From assembly GCF_002160325.1 (NCBI RefSeq), contig NZ_NFKJ01000010.1, positions 41,472-105,471 on the forward strand: a stretch of 64,000 nt of DNA, given 5' to 3'. Both the position numbers and the translations under genes were made by a program. The notes beneath the pieces are model-generated. The model had not been told where the DNA came from, searched no databases, and saw only the letters and a list, made by a program, of their open reading frames with translations. This DNA comes from Lachnoclostridium sp. An181 (GTDB taxonomy: Bacteria; Bacillota; Clostridia; Lachnospirales; Lachnospiraceae). This document shows, piece after piece, positions 35,301 through 43,762 of this stretch. The stretch's first letter is position 1. Each line of letters begins with the position of its first letter.

Positions 35301-36419
35301 GTTCTCCACATCCGTGCTAGGGTCTGTAGTTTCGTACTTTCCTTCTCCCTGAATATATCCTACTCCGGTAACTCCTTTATCTTTGATCAGATCAGACCAG
35401 ACTGTCCCGTCCTCCTGCATCTCTTTTTCAAGAGTCTCCTGGCCCGTCTTTGTCATTCCAGTGATTTTGTTGTATGTAAGTTTACCTCCGTTTTCTGCTG
35501 CAGACACGATCGCCTCGAGGAATTCCATACATCCGTCAGAACCAATGATCTCGTCCGCATGAACATTGCTGTACATTACCGGCACTTTATAGTCAAGAGT
35601 TCCTGCTTTTACTTCCTTTGCTACCTTCTCCGGCTCTGTCTCCGCACGCTCAGACAGTTTTTTTGATTCCTCCAAAGTCTTTTCATCTTTTGCGATAAAG
35701 ATGGCGCGGATCGGTCTGCCATCTGCGGACTGTCCGATTTCTTCTACTTTGGCATAGATGCCGGCTTTGTTTGCTCTTTCGGCCAGGGCAAAAAGCTCTT
35801 TGTCAATCTCGCTTTGCGTATGAAAAGAATCATATGGGCGAACATCCACGCTCGCTGTGCCGAGCACCTCATCCTGCGCTTTACAGGTGAGCTCATATTC
35901 TCCTGTATAATCCAGAATTGTGTCTCGCACGAGTTGTCTGTCGCGGTTGTCAATTCCATTGTACCCAAAGAGCGCTTTGCTGTTGAAAGTCAATGTCAAC
36001 AGCGTTTTTCCGTTCTGCCCTTCACTGACTGTATTCTGAATATCTGTAAACATCGGCTGCTCATCCTGGATAGCGGACTTTACAGTTTTCCAGCTTTCCA
36101 AATTCTCCCCAAGATACTGATAAGGAAAATAAGTTGTATCCTGCATTCCTTCCGCTCTTGTCAGAGCCCATTGAATTTGCCCCTCATCTACCAGTTTCTG
36201 TACATCTTCTTTTGACATATCAAGCTCAATAGATGCGGTAAAACTTCTTGGTTCTGTGAGGGAAATCGCATCTTCACCTTCACCAGTATTGTCAAACTGA
36301 ATCGCCTGCACTGCTGTATCCTGCGCCTGTACCGGAAGGACAAGGGTAATGCCCATGGACAGACATGCTGTGGACGCAGCAACTGTCTTTACCATCTTTT
36401 CTAATTTTTTCCCTTTCAT
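32370..36419 (-). CDS. Large surface M14 zinc carboxypeptidase with FIVAR repeats and KTGD anchor
   Basis: 1349 residues. A signal peptide (1-32) precedes an N-terminal beta region. The peptidase M14 domain (about 205-610) shows the HxxE zinc pair in SNVHADEIIGSD, the third His in VSFHEIHGYYTQF and a catalytic Glu in AYTVELPYGSADA. A long middle region follows. Three FIVAR-like helical modules (about 1085-1300) each end in a KxDKSxLxxLI or similar segment. The C-terminus has AAKTGDNAD, a hydrophobic helix and KKKK. It should cleave C-terminal residues from peptides or peptidoglycan at the cell surface. Its C-terminal modules are paralogous to those of the phosphoesterase at 49741. Confidence 0.88.
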   Translation of the reverse strand: MKGKKLEKMVKTVAASTACLSMGITLVLPVQAQDTAVQAIQFDNTGEGEDAISLTEPRSFTASIELDMSKEDVQKLVDEGQIQWALTRAEGMQDTTYFPYQYLGENLESWKTVKSAIQDEQPMFTDIQNTVSEGQNGKTLLTLTFNSKALFGYNGIDNRDRQLVRDTILDYTGEYELTCKAQDEVLGTASVDVRPYDSFHTQSEIDKELFALAERANKAGIYAKVEEIGQSADGRPIRAIFIAKDEKTLEESKKLSERAETEPEKVAKEVKAGTLDYKVPVMYSNVHADEIIGSDGCMEFLEAIVSAAENGGKLTYNKITGMTKTGQETLEKEMQEDGTVWSDLIKDKGVTGVGYIQGEGKYETTDPSTDVENNTNGNADAAVDMTEEEMSQYYNIEETEFDLNEVLSNEFFIVVPSENVDGKTYNTRTNGNSFDLNRDNTFQTQPETQAMTALIAKWNPVSFHEIHGYYTQFQVEPCSPTHEPNVEYDLFIENAIKQGENFGASAIANNDSINSFQMPMRDYLKVSDSTSTGKNWDYPFDDMSTSYTPQYSFLHGVNAYTVELPYGSADAAKAIKYGFIGNADYIAEEKDSFFLNQLEVYERGIKNIDEEGIRQYYVSQADEPGAEADVFRKKYEENDNFFPEYYVIPMDADSQQDTQSASDMVEYLLRNDVRLKELKEDTTVNGKEYKKGTIIVDMHQAKRNMANAALYSNIVIADWTDLYSEPLTAFSQLRGFDMDVITTVGAFADAAMDRVESAEKLETSVSGEGKAAILSNNSVHAVQAVNDLLKEGRNVGYITQGEEKGNFVISADDFELVKDNYILKARLTDDVPVAKEISKSVKVYIPGKVAEFKTDSDGNPYGVKDYNNLLNYEYGWDLFAFGEQLGFELVDNAKDADVIVGNETPSSDEMALIQNGKPYIGYTAEALYAAKAMGVDIGYVSNGMYDALTTVTYPEESLITDKYVQEGDYIMYGHDGAYITNVPEGAKVLIQTTDDYPIEGFMSSEHIEKYKNSVQAIDYVQNGFNMTLFANTMTNKAHQQDDYRYVTNAIYTKMLGEDFEIGEEKSLSTAVLEYAVELAGKASTDGVVASVVEKFDAALANAKDLLGKVSAGDETVTQSMIDKSWQDLITVMQYLNFKQGDKTDLQKVVEMARSIELNKYYEEGHDAFNTALASAINTLADGDAMQDEVDASWKALLKAMSELRLKPDKSALETLIAKAEELEAKAYSAVSYAAMEEALASAKAVFADDAASQEDVDNAKVALGDAIAKLESAEKTEGIKEEQTDLAASGSNTDQTKTDMKADAKIISDEKKAVPSKKAAKTGDNADIAVPFAGMLTAAAAAILFKKKK

Positions 36420-36744
36420 CTTTTCTCTCCTATGCTTTTTGTGAATCTTTGTAACTATACTTTACCACGTAAAAGTGATACGTAATAATATACACCTTTA
36501 TGCATAAAAATTCAAGTGTGCATTTTATCTTTTTGCTTTTTCACGCAAATACAACACTTTTTAATACTATTTATGCACACTTATGTATCCATTTTTCTTT
36601 CCGGCCCGATTAGTCCCAGGAGCTGGCCTTCTTTCACAATTCTTTTATTCTTTCATCACATTTTTATCACAGAAGAGTAATATATTAATAATTGAACAAA
36701 GGATAAAACCTTTTTAAATTTTCTTTTTCATACTTTTCCTCAAA

Positions 36745-36782
36745 AGGGTATCCAAAAGTTTGAACAAACTTAAGGATACCCT
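36745..36782 (-). terminator. Terminator downstream of the RibD/DHFR-like remnant; rest of 383-bp gap empty
   Basis: AGGGTATCC (36745-36753) pairs with GGATACCCT (36774-36782) around an inner AAGTTTG/CAAACTT stem. The remainder of 36420-36802 is AT-rich and must hold the promoter of the M14 peptidase gene, but I see no convincing -35/-10 pair or ORF there. Confidence 0.8.
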
Positions 36783-36802
36783 CTTATAATTTTCATAGTG
36801 AC

Positions 36803-37138
36803 TTATCTTCGTGTATAGACCAAATCTGTCATACCATTATATGATCGTGAATTCAGTAATCTCAGCTTAACCTCATGTTTCCCGTTTTCAAAAAGTCGAA
36901 TACCAGAACCTAAAGTTGTAAAATCTCTATATATCCACTCATTCGGAGAGAGTTCAGTAACTACTTGATGATAAGTATTCCATCCCATCAAAATCGTATC
37001 AATGTTTTTTACAAACTCGGAATAAGTATCCATATTCTCATTATCATCGCCTTGTCCTTTGAGCCAATCGACTCTGCCCTTGTTATCGGCAATGTATCCA
37101 TCAAGACTCATCGCAATAAATAAACTGACCGTTCTCAT
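36803..37138 (-). pseudogene. RibD C-terminal/DHFR-like reductase with internal deletion
   Basis: 111 codons. The N-terminus (SLFIAMSLDGYIADNKGRVD, then TILMGWNTYHQVV) is that of the RibD C-terminal/DHFR-like family, normally about 175 residues. After WIYRDFTT the frame jumps to LGSGIRLFENGKHEVKLRLL and the usual family ending YNGMTDLVYTRR. About 65 residues carrying the IWICGG-type cofactor-binding motif are absent. The frame is open and has its own terminator, but the missing cofactor segment makes activity unlikely. Confidence 0.78.
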
Positions 37139-37205
37139 ATTACTTACCTCATCAAATTCTTATTTTATAATATTCAAATCTCAAAGTTGATCATAAACGG
37201 CATAG

Positions 37206-37234
37206 AAAAAACGCCCGTTAACAGGGCGTTTTTA
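37206..37234 (-). terminator. Terminator of the tRNA cluster
   Basis: ACGCCC/GGGCGT with a 7-nt loop is flanked by A- and T-runs. It lies just downstream of tRNA-Leu on the minus strand. Confidence 0.9.
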
Positions 37235-37237
37235 AAG

Positions 37238-37317
37238 TGCGGATGACAGGAATCGAACCTGCACGGTCTCCCACCAGATCCTAAGTCTGGCGCGTCTGCC
37301 AGTTCCGCCACATCCGC
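37238..37317 (-). tRNA. tRNA-Leu (TAG)
   Basis: Acceptor GCGGATG/CATCCGC with A discriminator. Anticodon loop CTTAGGA (anticodon TAG) is enclosed by CCAGA/TCTGG; there is a short class II variable arm. It is the last tRNA of the seven-gene cluster. Confidence 0.95.
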
Positions 37318-37352
37318 AAAATATAAGAACAAGCATTGCTTGTTCTTTTCAG

Positions 37353-37425
37353 TGAAGCATCGGGGATTCGAACCCCGGACAACTTGATTAAAAGTCAAGT
37401 GCTCTACCGACTGAGCTAATGCTCC
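37353..37425 (-). tRNA. tRNA-Lys (TTT)
   Basis: Acceptor GGAGCAT/ATGCTTC, anticodon loop with TTT between CTTGA and TCAAG, T-loop GGTTCGAATCC. Confidence 0.96.
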
Positions 37426-37438
37426 GTATTATTATAAG

Positions 37439-37510
37439 CTGGGCTAGTTGGATTCGAACCAACGAATGCAGGAGTCAAAGTCCTGTGCCTTACCGCTTGG
37501 CGATAGCCCA
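37439..37510 (-). tRNA. tRNA-Gln (TTG)
   Basis: Starts with the U1-A72 pair and G73 typical of bacterial tRNA-Gln. Anticodon TTG lies in GACTTTGACTC. Confidence 0.95.
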
Positions 37511-37520
37511 ATAAAAAAAG

Positions 37521-37595
37521 GGTGGATACAGGGATTCGAACCCTGGGCCTCCAGAGCCACAATCTGGCGCGCTAACCAACTGCGCTATACCCACC
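37521..37595 (-). tRNA. tRNA-His (GTG)
   Basis: An eight-pair acceptor stem with the extra G-1:C73 pair is characteristic of tRNA-His. Anticodon GTG lies in GATTGTGGCTC. Confidence 0.95.
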
Positions 37596-37661
37596 ACACC
37601 AATCATAAAGCGGAAAATTCCAGCTTAACTCCCCTTTCTGGAAGGGGCATTTCCCAAAGGA

Positions 37662-37701
37662 TTTTTTATGTCTTTGGCATGAACTACCACGACATAAAAA
37701 A
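37662..37701. repeat. Stem-loop spacer inside the tRNA cluster
   Basis: TTTTTTATGTC (37662-37672) and GACATAAAAAA (37691-37701) form an 11-bp inverted repeat in the 107-bp gap between tRNA-Arg and tRNA-His. A second CCCCTT/AAGGGG hairpin is at 37631-37647. Other tRNA gaps here are 6-36 bp. Confidence 0.65.
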
Positions 37702-37702
37702 A

Positions 37703-37776
<74 letters not shown>

Positions 37777-37806
37777 ATTTCTCTCAAAGCAAAAAGGCTT
37801 TAAGAA

Positions 37807-37877
37807 AGCGGGTGATGGGAATCGAACCCACGTATCTAGCTTGGAAGGCTAGTGTTCTACCATTGAACTACACCCGC
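37807..37877 (-). tRNA. tRNA-Gly (TCC)
   Basis: Acceptor GCGGGTG/CACCCGC with U discriminator, anticodon TCC in GCCTTCCAAGC. Confidence 0.96.
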
Positions 37878-37882
37878 ATGAA

Positions 37883-37957
37883 TCGGGGTGACAGGATTCG
37901 AACCTGCGACCTCCTGGTCCCAAACCAGGCGCTCTAGCCAAGCTGAGCCACACCCCG
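37883..37957 (-). tRNA. tRNA-Pro (TGG)
   Basis: Acceptor CGGGGTG/CACCCCG with A discriminator, anticodon TGG in GGTTTGGGACC. It is the first tRNA of the cluster behind the promoter at 37998-38026. Confidence 0.96.
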
Positions 37958-37997
37958 TAGTTATTGATTTGCGTTTCTTGTCCTTAAGACAAGTAAT

Positions 37998-38026
37998 ATT
38001 ATATCCAGACACCCCACAAATGTCAA
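37998..38026 (-). promoter_or_regulatory. Consensus promoter of the seven-tRNA operon
   Basis: On the minus strand TTGACA (38026-38021), a 17-bp spacer and TATAAT (38003-37998) are a perfect SigA consensus, as expected for stable RNA genes. Confidence 0.92.
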
Positions 38027-38140
38027 CACTTTTTTTTATTTTTTTCAATTTATGTAAAATCCATGAAAATTTGCAGGAATTTGGGGGCAGAACTGTAGGA
38101 CTTGCCTCCTTTTCTTCCGCTCCCAATTCCTGATACCCTT

Positions 38141-38620
38141 CTATAAATAGAGGATCTCAAATCTTGGTTTTCCTTTCTCATCCAAGTCCATCAGCATATA
38201 ACTTGGCTTTCTTCCCTGCTGTCTTGGGTAGGAAAGACTGCCCGGATTTGCCACTGTAATGTCCCAGTCCACCTCAATATACGGCTTGTGGGTGTGTCCG
38301 AACATGACAATGTCCACACCCCTTTCCTTTGCTTCCTCCTTCAAACGCTCCGGCCCAAGAGAAACATAATAGTTGTGCCCATGCGTAATCAACACCTTGA
38401 GATCCCCGATCATAAACTCTTCTTCCAAAGGCAGCTCAGAGAAAAAATCATTGTTCCCAGCTACCATGTGAACCGGGCAATCCACCGAAGCCCGCACAAA
38501 ATCCTCTCCATGTTCCACATCGCCAAGATGTATCAGCATATCAATCTGTCCCGCCTTGTCAAGCGCAAGACTTAAGTTATGGTTTCTTCCGTGCGTATCA
38601 CTGACAATCAACACTCTCAT
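38141..38620 (-). CDS. YfcE/MJ0936-type metallophosphodiesterase
   Basis: 159 residues with the small calcineurin-like phosphoesterase motifs in order: VSDTHGRNHN, HLGDVEHGED, VAGNNDF, LITHGHNY and FGHTHKPY. Such enzymes use two metal ions and hydrolyse phosphodiesters. It is 17 bp downstream of rdgB in a three-gene operon (methyltransferase, rdgB, phosphoesterase). Confidence 0.92.
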   Translation of the reverse strand: MRVLIVSDTHGRNHNLSLALDKAGQIDMLIHLGDVEHGEDFVRASVDCPVHMVAGNNDFFSELPLEEEFMIGDLKVLITHGHNYYVSLGPERLKEEAKERGVDIVMFGHTHKPYIEVDWDITVANPGSLSYPRQQGRKPSYMLMDLDEKGKPRFEILYL

Positions 38621-38637
38621 TTTTTCATCATCCGTTT

Positions 38638-39240
38638 CTATTTCATTTTTTCCTTCAATACTTTCCGCATCAAACGCAGCGCATTTCCCCTGTGGCTCAG
38701 CCTGTTTTTCATTTCAGGATCCATCTGTGCTGTCGTGCACTGATACTCTGGCACATAGAAAATCGGGTCATATCCAAATCCATTCTCCCCGGCGATTTCA
38801 TATCCGATCCTTCCTTCAATAGTTCCTCTCACCACTTCTTTTGTCCCGTCCGGAAGTACTGCAGCGATGGCACAGACAAACCTTGCACTTCTCTTTTCAT
38901 CCGGAACACCGTCCATTCTTTCAAGCAGCGCTTTATTCTTAATATCGTAGGAAGTATCCTCTCCCATATATCTTGCCGAATAGATTCCCGGTTCCTTGTT
39001 CAGGTAATCGATCTCCAGACCGGAATCATCCGCAAGAATAATATCATTTGGCAGATACTTTGCAATCTCACTTGCCTTGATCATGGCATTGTCCTCAAAT
39101 GTACTGCCATCCTCCACAATATCCGCATTCACCCCTGCCTCTTTCATAGAAACAATTTCCATCCCAAGGTCAGAAAGGATCATTTTGATTTCCTTCATCT
39201 TATTTTCATTTCCTGTCGCAAAAACAATTCTCTTTCCCAT
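38638..39240 (-). CDS. rdgB: XTP/dITP pyrophosphatase
   Basis: 200 residues of the Ham1/RdgB family. It shows FATGNENKMKEIKMIL, LADDSGLEID and a C-terminal SHRGNAL. It removes deaminated purine nucleoside triphosphates from the pool. It is encoded between the methyltransferase (3 bp upstream) and the phosphodiesterase. Confidence 0.95.
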   Translation of the reverse strand: MGKRIVFATGNENKMKEIKMILSDLGMEIVSMKEAGVNADIVEDGSTFEDNAMIKASEIAKYLPNDIILADDSGLEIDYLNKEPGIYSARYMGEDTSYDIKNKALLERMDGVPDEKRSARFVCAIAAVLPDGTKEVVRGTIEGRIGYEIAGENGFGYDPIFYVPEYQCTTAQMDPEMKNRLSHRGNALRLMRKVLKEKMK

Positions 39241-39243
39241 CTT

Positions 39244-40410
39244 CTATCCCTGCCTTTCCGCATCCATTTTTCTCTTCGGAGGTTTTGGACCTAAAAATTG
39301 ATAGAAATAGGTCTTCAACATTCCATTGTATATTTTTCTGTTTTTGTCAGCTTTTCTTCCAAACCAGCGCTCTGCATCTTCATAGGAAGTAATCATGTAA
39401 GCTGACCATGAATCAAGCCTTCGGAAACTCTCCCCAAAAGCTCCATAAAGAACCGGGAGATTTTCTTTTTCTTCTATCCTCTCTCCGTATGGCGGATTTG
39501 TGATGATAAAGCCGTACTTCTTTGAATGATTTAAGTCTTTTACATCCCTTTGCTGAAAATGAATGAGATGATCCACGCCTGCCCTTTTCGCATTTTCTCT
39601 TGCAGCTCTTATGACTCCTGGATCCACATCGTATCCTTGGATATCCACTTCCACATTTTTGTCCACCATCTCTCTCGCTTCATCCACCGCATCATACCAT
39701 GCGTCTTTCGGAATCAGGTTTGTCCACTGCTCGGCTGTAAATTCACGGCTCATCCCCGGGGCAATGTTTGCCGCCATGAGTGCTGCTTCTATCGGAAATG
39801 TACCGCTACCGCAGAAAGGATCCACTAAAATCCTGTCCCTTTTCCAAGGCGTGAGCATGATCAGGGACGCTGCCAGCGTTTCTGTGATCGGCGCTTTGGC
39901 TGTCATCTGTCTGTAACCTCTTTTGTGCAGGGAAATCCCGGAAGTATCGATACCAACCGTCACAATATCTTTCATGATAAATACCCGCAGCGGGTACGCC
40001 GCCCCAGTCTCCTCAAACCATTCTTTGCGGTATTTCTGTTTCATCCTCTCGACCATAGCCTTCTTCATGATGGACTGGATATCTGAAGGGCTGAACAGCT
40101 TGCTTTTGACAGATGCTGCCTTGGCCACCCAGAACTTCCCGTCCTCTGGTATGTATTTCTCCCACGGAATCTCTTTTGTTTTTTCAAAGAGCTCCTCAAA
40201 TGTCTCTGCCCGGAAACATCCCACTTTCAAAAGGATTCTTTCCGCTGTTCGCAAAAATACATTGGCCCTGCATATATCATCATAATTTGCTGTGAACGCA
40301 ACTTTCCCGTCCTCCACAGAGGAAACCTCATATCCCAGATCCCAAATCTCCCGTTTCAAAACCGCCTCAAGTCCAAAATGACACGGCGCGATCAATTCTA
40401 TTTTTTCCAT
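39244..40410 (-). CDS. THUMP-domain rRNA (guanine-N2) methyltransferase
   Basis: 388 residues. An N-terminal THUMP region (about 1-150) is followed by a Rossmann methyltransferase domain with DPFCGSGTFPIEAALMA (SAM binding) and the N2-guanine motif ITNPPYGER. This is the RlmL/RlmK N-terminal (YpsC-like) type that methylates 23S rRNA guanines. It heads the rdgB operon. Confidence 0.9.
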   Translation of the reverse strand: MEKIELIAPCHFGLEAVLKREIWDLGYEVSSVEDGKVAFTANYDDICRANVFLRTAERILLKVGCFRAETFEELFEKTKEIPWEKYIPEDGKFWVAKAASVKSKLFSPSDIQSIMKKAMVERMKQKYRKEWFEETGAAYPLRVFIMKDIVTVGIDTSGISLHKRGYRQMTAKAPITETLAASLIMLTPWKRDRILVDPFCGSGTFPIEAALMAANIAPGMSREFTAEQWTNLIPKDAWYDAVDEAREMVDKNVEVDIQGYDVDPGVIRAARENAKRAGVDHLIHFQQRDVKDLNHSKKYGFIITNPPYGERIEEKENLPVLYGAFGESFRRLDSWSAYMITSYEDAERWFGRKADKNRKIYNGMLKTYFYQFLGPKPPKRKMDAERQG

Positions 40411-40472
40411 ATGGCTCTCCTTTGATTTACTTAATATCTATATTACGTGTCCCCCTCCCGCTTGTCAACAAC

Positions 40473-40509
40473 AGACGGAGGCAGAAGAGTGATTCTCCTG
40501 CCTCCGTCT
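40473..40509. terminator. Hairpin between methyltransferase and small Asn-rich gene
   Basis: AGACGGAGGCAG (40473-40484) pairs with CTGCCTCCGTCT (40498-40509). T-runs are short on both sides. It lies downstream of the small gene at 40528 on the minus strand and probably ends it. Confidence 0.75.
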
Positions 40510-40527
40510 TTCCAGCATAAATCCTAT

Positions 40528-40710
40528 TTAGTAATTGCTGTTCTCGTTTGCATCATAGCAGTTGGACGCTTTATTTCTGGATGCGTTCTTTGCTTTATTG
40601 CTTGTTGATGCATTTGTGCTCTTGTTGGATGTTTTGTTTTTGTTCTGCTCGTCTGCATAAGATGAATAAGAATTTGAAGTGCTGTTTTTTGAATTACTGT
40701 TTTTTGTCAT
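40528..40710 (-). CDS. Asn/Ser/Lys-rich small protein
   Basis: 60 residues, made almost wholly of Asn, Ser, Lys, Thr and Ala in a loose repeat (TSNKSTNASTSNKAKNASRN). ATG 40710 has AGGAGG 8 bp upstream; ATG 40716 is too close. A TATAAT box and a terminator frame it. I do not recognise a family. The composition resembles disordered spore or coat-associated peptides, which is only a guess. Confidence 0.65.
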   Translation of the reverse strand: MTKNSNSKNSTSNSYSSYADEQNKNKTSNKSTNASTSNKAKNASRNKASNCYDANENSNY

Positions 40711-40928
40711 TTTCATTTCCTCCTAATCAATTGGTACACTGCTAGTATGTGTACAAGGAATCTTTTTATGCACTTCAACCTTTGTTTTCACAAAAAAATT
40801 TTGTAATATTTTGAACATTTTGCCAGTTTTTGAATTTTAAGCTTGCTTTTTTTAGTCCCCTATATTATACTTAGTCGTGTAGAAAGTATTCTTTCTGCAA
40901 CCCCTTATTAATTATTTATACTCCCCTC

Positions 40929-40959
40929 AAAAGACCGATGGCTCCCCCATCGGTCTTTT
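40929..40959 (-). terminator. Terminator of the DUF1700 gene
   Basis: AAAAGACCGATG (40929-40940) pairs with CATCGGTCTTTT (40948-40959), a strong stem with U-run. Confidence 0.9.
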
Positions 40960-40984
40960 ACTTTGCACAAAACATCTGTCTTCC

Positions 40985-41434
40985 TTATCTGTGTTTCCTC
41001 ACAAAATTCACAATCAGCAGCACCATGATCACCGGAAGAGCAACCCGCGCTGCAATCGCAAGCAAACCTGTAATCACGGACACAACAACAATCAAAATGA
41101 AAATCATAACAAGTATCAGCAAAGCCTTATGCCACCATTTGTCAAAAAAGAAAATCTTGGCTCCCCTGTCTGCATGACTCTTCTCCTGTTTTTCATGCTG
41201 CACTGTCTCAAATACACTTTCGTTTTGATACATATTCCCCGGAGCATCAATGATGGAGCGCGCAATGACCCACGGATCTCCCAGCGAGTCCAACACATCC
41301 CGCTCACTTTTTCCGCTTTTTATTTCATCTGAAATGTATTCATCGTAATATCTCACATTTCGCTCTACTGCACCGGCATCAAGCTCTGCGGAAAGTGCAT
41401 CTTGTAATTTGCTTAAAAATTCAGCGCGCGTCAT
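40985..41434 (-). CDS. DUF1700 membrane protein
   Basis: 149 residues from ATG 41434 after GGGAGG. The N-terminal domain MTRAEFLSKLQDAL...ERNVRYYDEYISDEIKSG is the DUF1700 signature. About two membrane segments follow (about 98-150). These proteins usually accompany PadR regulators and DUF4097 proteins; neither is adjacent here, so the gene is an orphan member. Function is unknown. Confidence 0.82.
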   Translation of the reverse strand: MTRAEFLSKLQDALSAELDAGAVERNVRYYDEYISDEIKSGKSERDVLDSLGDPWVIARSIIDAPGNMYQNESVFETVQHEKQEKSHADRGAKIFFFDKWWHKALLILVMIFILIVVVSVITGLLAIAARVALPVIMVLLIVNFVRKHR

Positions 41435-41546
41435 CATTTTTCCTCCCAGTAAATTTATAGTCAAAGAATATCATATTTACTGCCTCATTCCAAGCCCTGC
41501 ACTCCTTAAGTTATTCTAATTTTTCTTAAGAAATTCTAAAAGGAGA

Positions 41547-41563
41547 CGCCGGCAAAGCCGGCG
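41547..41563 (-). terminator. Terminator of glutamine synthetase
   Basis: CGCCGGC (41547-41553)/GCCGGCG (41557-41563) with a 3-nt loop lies just after the glnN stop and is followed by a short U-rich stretch. Confidence 0.75.
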
Positions 41564-41575
41564 CCCCCAAATTTT

Positions 41576-43687
41576 TTATACTTCAAATATCAAATCTGCA
41601 TAAGATGGCATCGGCCATACATTTTTGTTCACGATCATTTCCAGTTTGTCGATTGGCGCGCGCAGACCTTCCATTGCCGGCACAACTTCATCCCTGTATG
41701 CTTTTGCCTGTACTTCGCTCTGCTCTTTTGCTCCTGCTTTAGCCGTAACTGTTTTGAGCTGTTCCAATGCATTCTTTGCCTCGCGAAGAAGTTCTGACGT
41801 CTCTTTCAAAAGTTCAAGCTGCACATCTACATCCACTCCGGCTTCTTTTACGGCATTCACAGTATCTGCCAGGTCTTTTGTATATTTTACAATAACCGGC
41901 AGAATCTGCTTACTGGCCATGTCGATCATGGTTCTCGCCTCAATATTAATCGCCTTTGCATATGCCTCATATTTGATCTCCGCACGGGACTCCAGCTCTG
42001 CTCTTGTAAATACATGGAATTTTTCAAACATTTCCACAGATTTCTCAGATACAAGCGAAGGGATAGCATCCACCATTGTCGGCAGGTTCGGCAGTCCTCT
42101 TCTTGCTGCCTCTTCAACCCATTCCTCAGAATATCCGTTGCCATTGAACACGATTCTCTGATGTTCTGCCGCATATTTTTTGATCAGATCATGCACCGCC
42201 ATCGGGAAATCTTCTGCCTTTTCCAAGATATCGCATGCATCACTTAATGCTTCTGCAACGATTGTATTGAGCACGACATTTGGCCCTGCAACAGAATCTC
42301 TGGAGCCGACCATACGGAATTCAAATTTGTTTCCCGTAAAAGCAAACGGCGAAGTACGATTTCTGTCTGTTGCATCTTTTGAAAGCCCCGGAAGGGTTTT
42401 TACTCCTGTTTCCAGTTTTCCGCCCTTTAAGCTGTGCGTGGCCTCACCAGTTGCGATCAGCTGCTCCATCACATCTTCCAGCTGCTCACCAAGGAAGACA
42501 GATACGATTGCCGGAGGCGCCTCATGAGCTCCAAGTCTGCAGTCATTTCCCGGATCTGCTGCTGACTCCCGCAGAAGATCTGCATGCTTGTCCACTGCTC
42601 TGAGCACACACATGAGCATGAGGAGGAACTGGATATTCTCATGAGGTGTTTTCCCCGGATCAAGCAAATTCTTGCCATCATCCGTTGTAAGAGACCAGTT
42701 GTCATGTTTTCCGGATCCGTTCACGCCTGCGAACGGTTTCTCGTGCAGCAGACAATGGAGTCCTTGTCTGTAAGCTACTTTTTTCAAGGTTTCCATGATC
42801 AGCTGGTTGTGGTCCACAGCAACATTGCACTCCACATAAATCGGTGCCAGCTCGTGCTGAGCCGGAGCCACTTCATTGTGCTGTGTTTTCGCTGTCACAC
42901 CAAGTTTCCAAAGCTCTTCATTGATCACCTTCATAAAATTTGCAATCCTGTCGCGGATGCTGCCAAAATAATGGTCGTCAAGCTCCTGGCCTTTTGGCGG
43001 CATTGCTCCAAAAAGTGTCCTTCCCGCAAACACGAGGTCTTCTCTTTGCAAATATTTTTCTCTGTCAACAAGGAAATATTCCTGCTCAATCCCAACAGAC
43101 GGAATCACCCTTTTAGATGTCGTATTTCCAAACAAGCGGATAAAGCGCAGCGCCTGTGTGTTGATTGCTTCCATGGAGCGCAGAAGCGGTGTCTTCTGGT
43201 CAAGCGCTTCTCCTGTATAGGAACAAAATGCGGTAGGAATGTACAGGATACATCCATTCTGGTCTTTTTTTACAAAGGCAGGGGAGGTGCAATCCCAGGC
43301 AGTATATCCTCTCGCCTCAAATGTCGCCCTCAGCCCTCCGGACGGAAAGGAGGACGCATCCGGCTCCCCTTTGATCAACTCTTTTCCCGAAAAACTCATA
43401 AGTACTTTTCCATTCGCCATCGGAGCTGAGATAAAAGAATCGTGTTTCTCCGCTGTAACACCTGTGAGCGGCTGGAACCAGTGCGTATAGTGGGTTGCCC
43501 CTTTCTCGATCGCCCATTCTTTCATCTCGTGAGCCACCACATCTGCCGTCACCGGATCCAGTGCTTTTCCTTCTTCAATGGTCTTCTTCAAATCTTTGTA
43601 GACTTTTTTTGGCAGACGCTCCTGCATCACTGTGTCATTGAACACATTTTCCCCAAAAATTTTTGCTACATTTGTCATATCACTCAT
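41576..43687 (-). CDS. glnN: Type III glutamine synthetase
   Basis: 703 residues from ATG 43687 (AAAGGAT nine bases upstream); the frame continues to 43753 without a ribosome site. The length near 700 and motifs such as [72 protein letters not shown] and [17 protein letters not shown] identify GSIII. It makes glutamine from glutamate and ammonia. It lies downstream of fba but behind a terminator, so it is probably transcribed on its own. Confidence 0.96.
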   Translation of the reverse strand: MSDMTNVAKIFGENVFNDTVMQERLPKKVYKDLKKTIEEGKALDPVTADVVAHEMKEWAIEKGATHYTHWFQPLTGVTAEKHDSFISAPMANGKVLMSFSGKELIKGEPDASSFPSGGLRATFEARGYTAWDCTSPAFVKKDQNGCILYIPTAFCSYTGEALDQKTPLLRSMEAINTQALRFIRLFGNTTSKRVIPSVGIEQEYFLVDREKYLQREDLVFAGRTLFGAMPPKGQELDDHYFGSIRDRIANFMKVINEELWKLGVTAKTQHNEVAPAQHELAPIYVECNVAVDHNQLIMETLKKVAYRQGLHCLLHEKPFAGVNGSGKHDNWSLTTDDGKNLLDPGKTPHENIQFLLMLMCVLRAVDKHADLLRESAADPGNDCRLGAHEAPPAIVSVFLGEQLEDVMEQLIATGEATHSLKGGKLETGVKTLPGLSKDATDRNRTSPFAFTGNKFEFRMVGSRDSVAGPNVVLNTIVAEALSDACDILEKAEDFPMAVHDLIKKYAAEHQRIVFNGNGYSEEWVEEAARRGLPNLPTMVDAIPSLVSEKSVEMFEKFHVFTRAELESRAEIKYEAYAKAINIEARTMIDMASKQILPVIVKYTKDLADTVNAVKEAGVDVDVQLELLKETSELLREAKNALEQLKTVTAKAGAKEQSEVQAKAYRDEVVPAMEGLRAPIDKLEMIVNKNVWPMPSYADLIFEV

Positions 43688-43716
43688 ACTTTTTGTATCC
43701 TTTCTCCACCTAATAA

Positions 43717-43749
43717 AAGGGGCACTCCAAGCCTTTGGAATGCCCCTTT
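43717..43749 (-). terminator. Terminator of fba
   Basis: AAAGGGGCA-CTCCAA (43717-43731) pairs with TTGGAATGCCCCTTT (43735-43749). Confidence 0.85.
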
Positions 43750-43762
43750 GCATCTCATGAAA

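Noticed and set aside
36803..37138. Functional dihydrofolate reductase conferring trimethoprim resistance
   Set aside because: Key cofactor-binding segment is missing and the family resemblance is to RibD C-terminal proteins, not to FolA.
43717..43749. Glutamine or T-box riboswitch ahead of glnN
   Set aside because: The only structure seen is a simple terminator stem that belongs to fba; no T-box or glutamine-aptamer motif is present.
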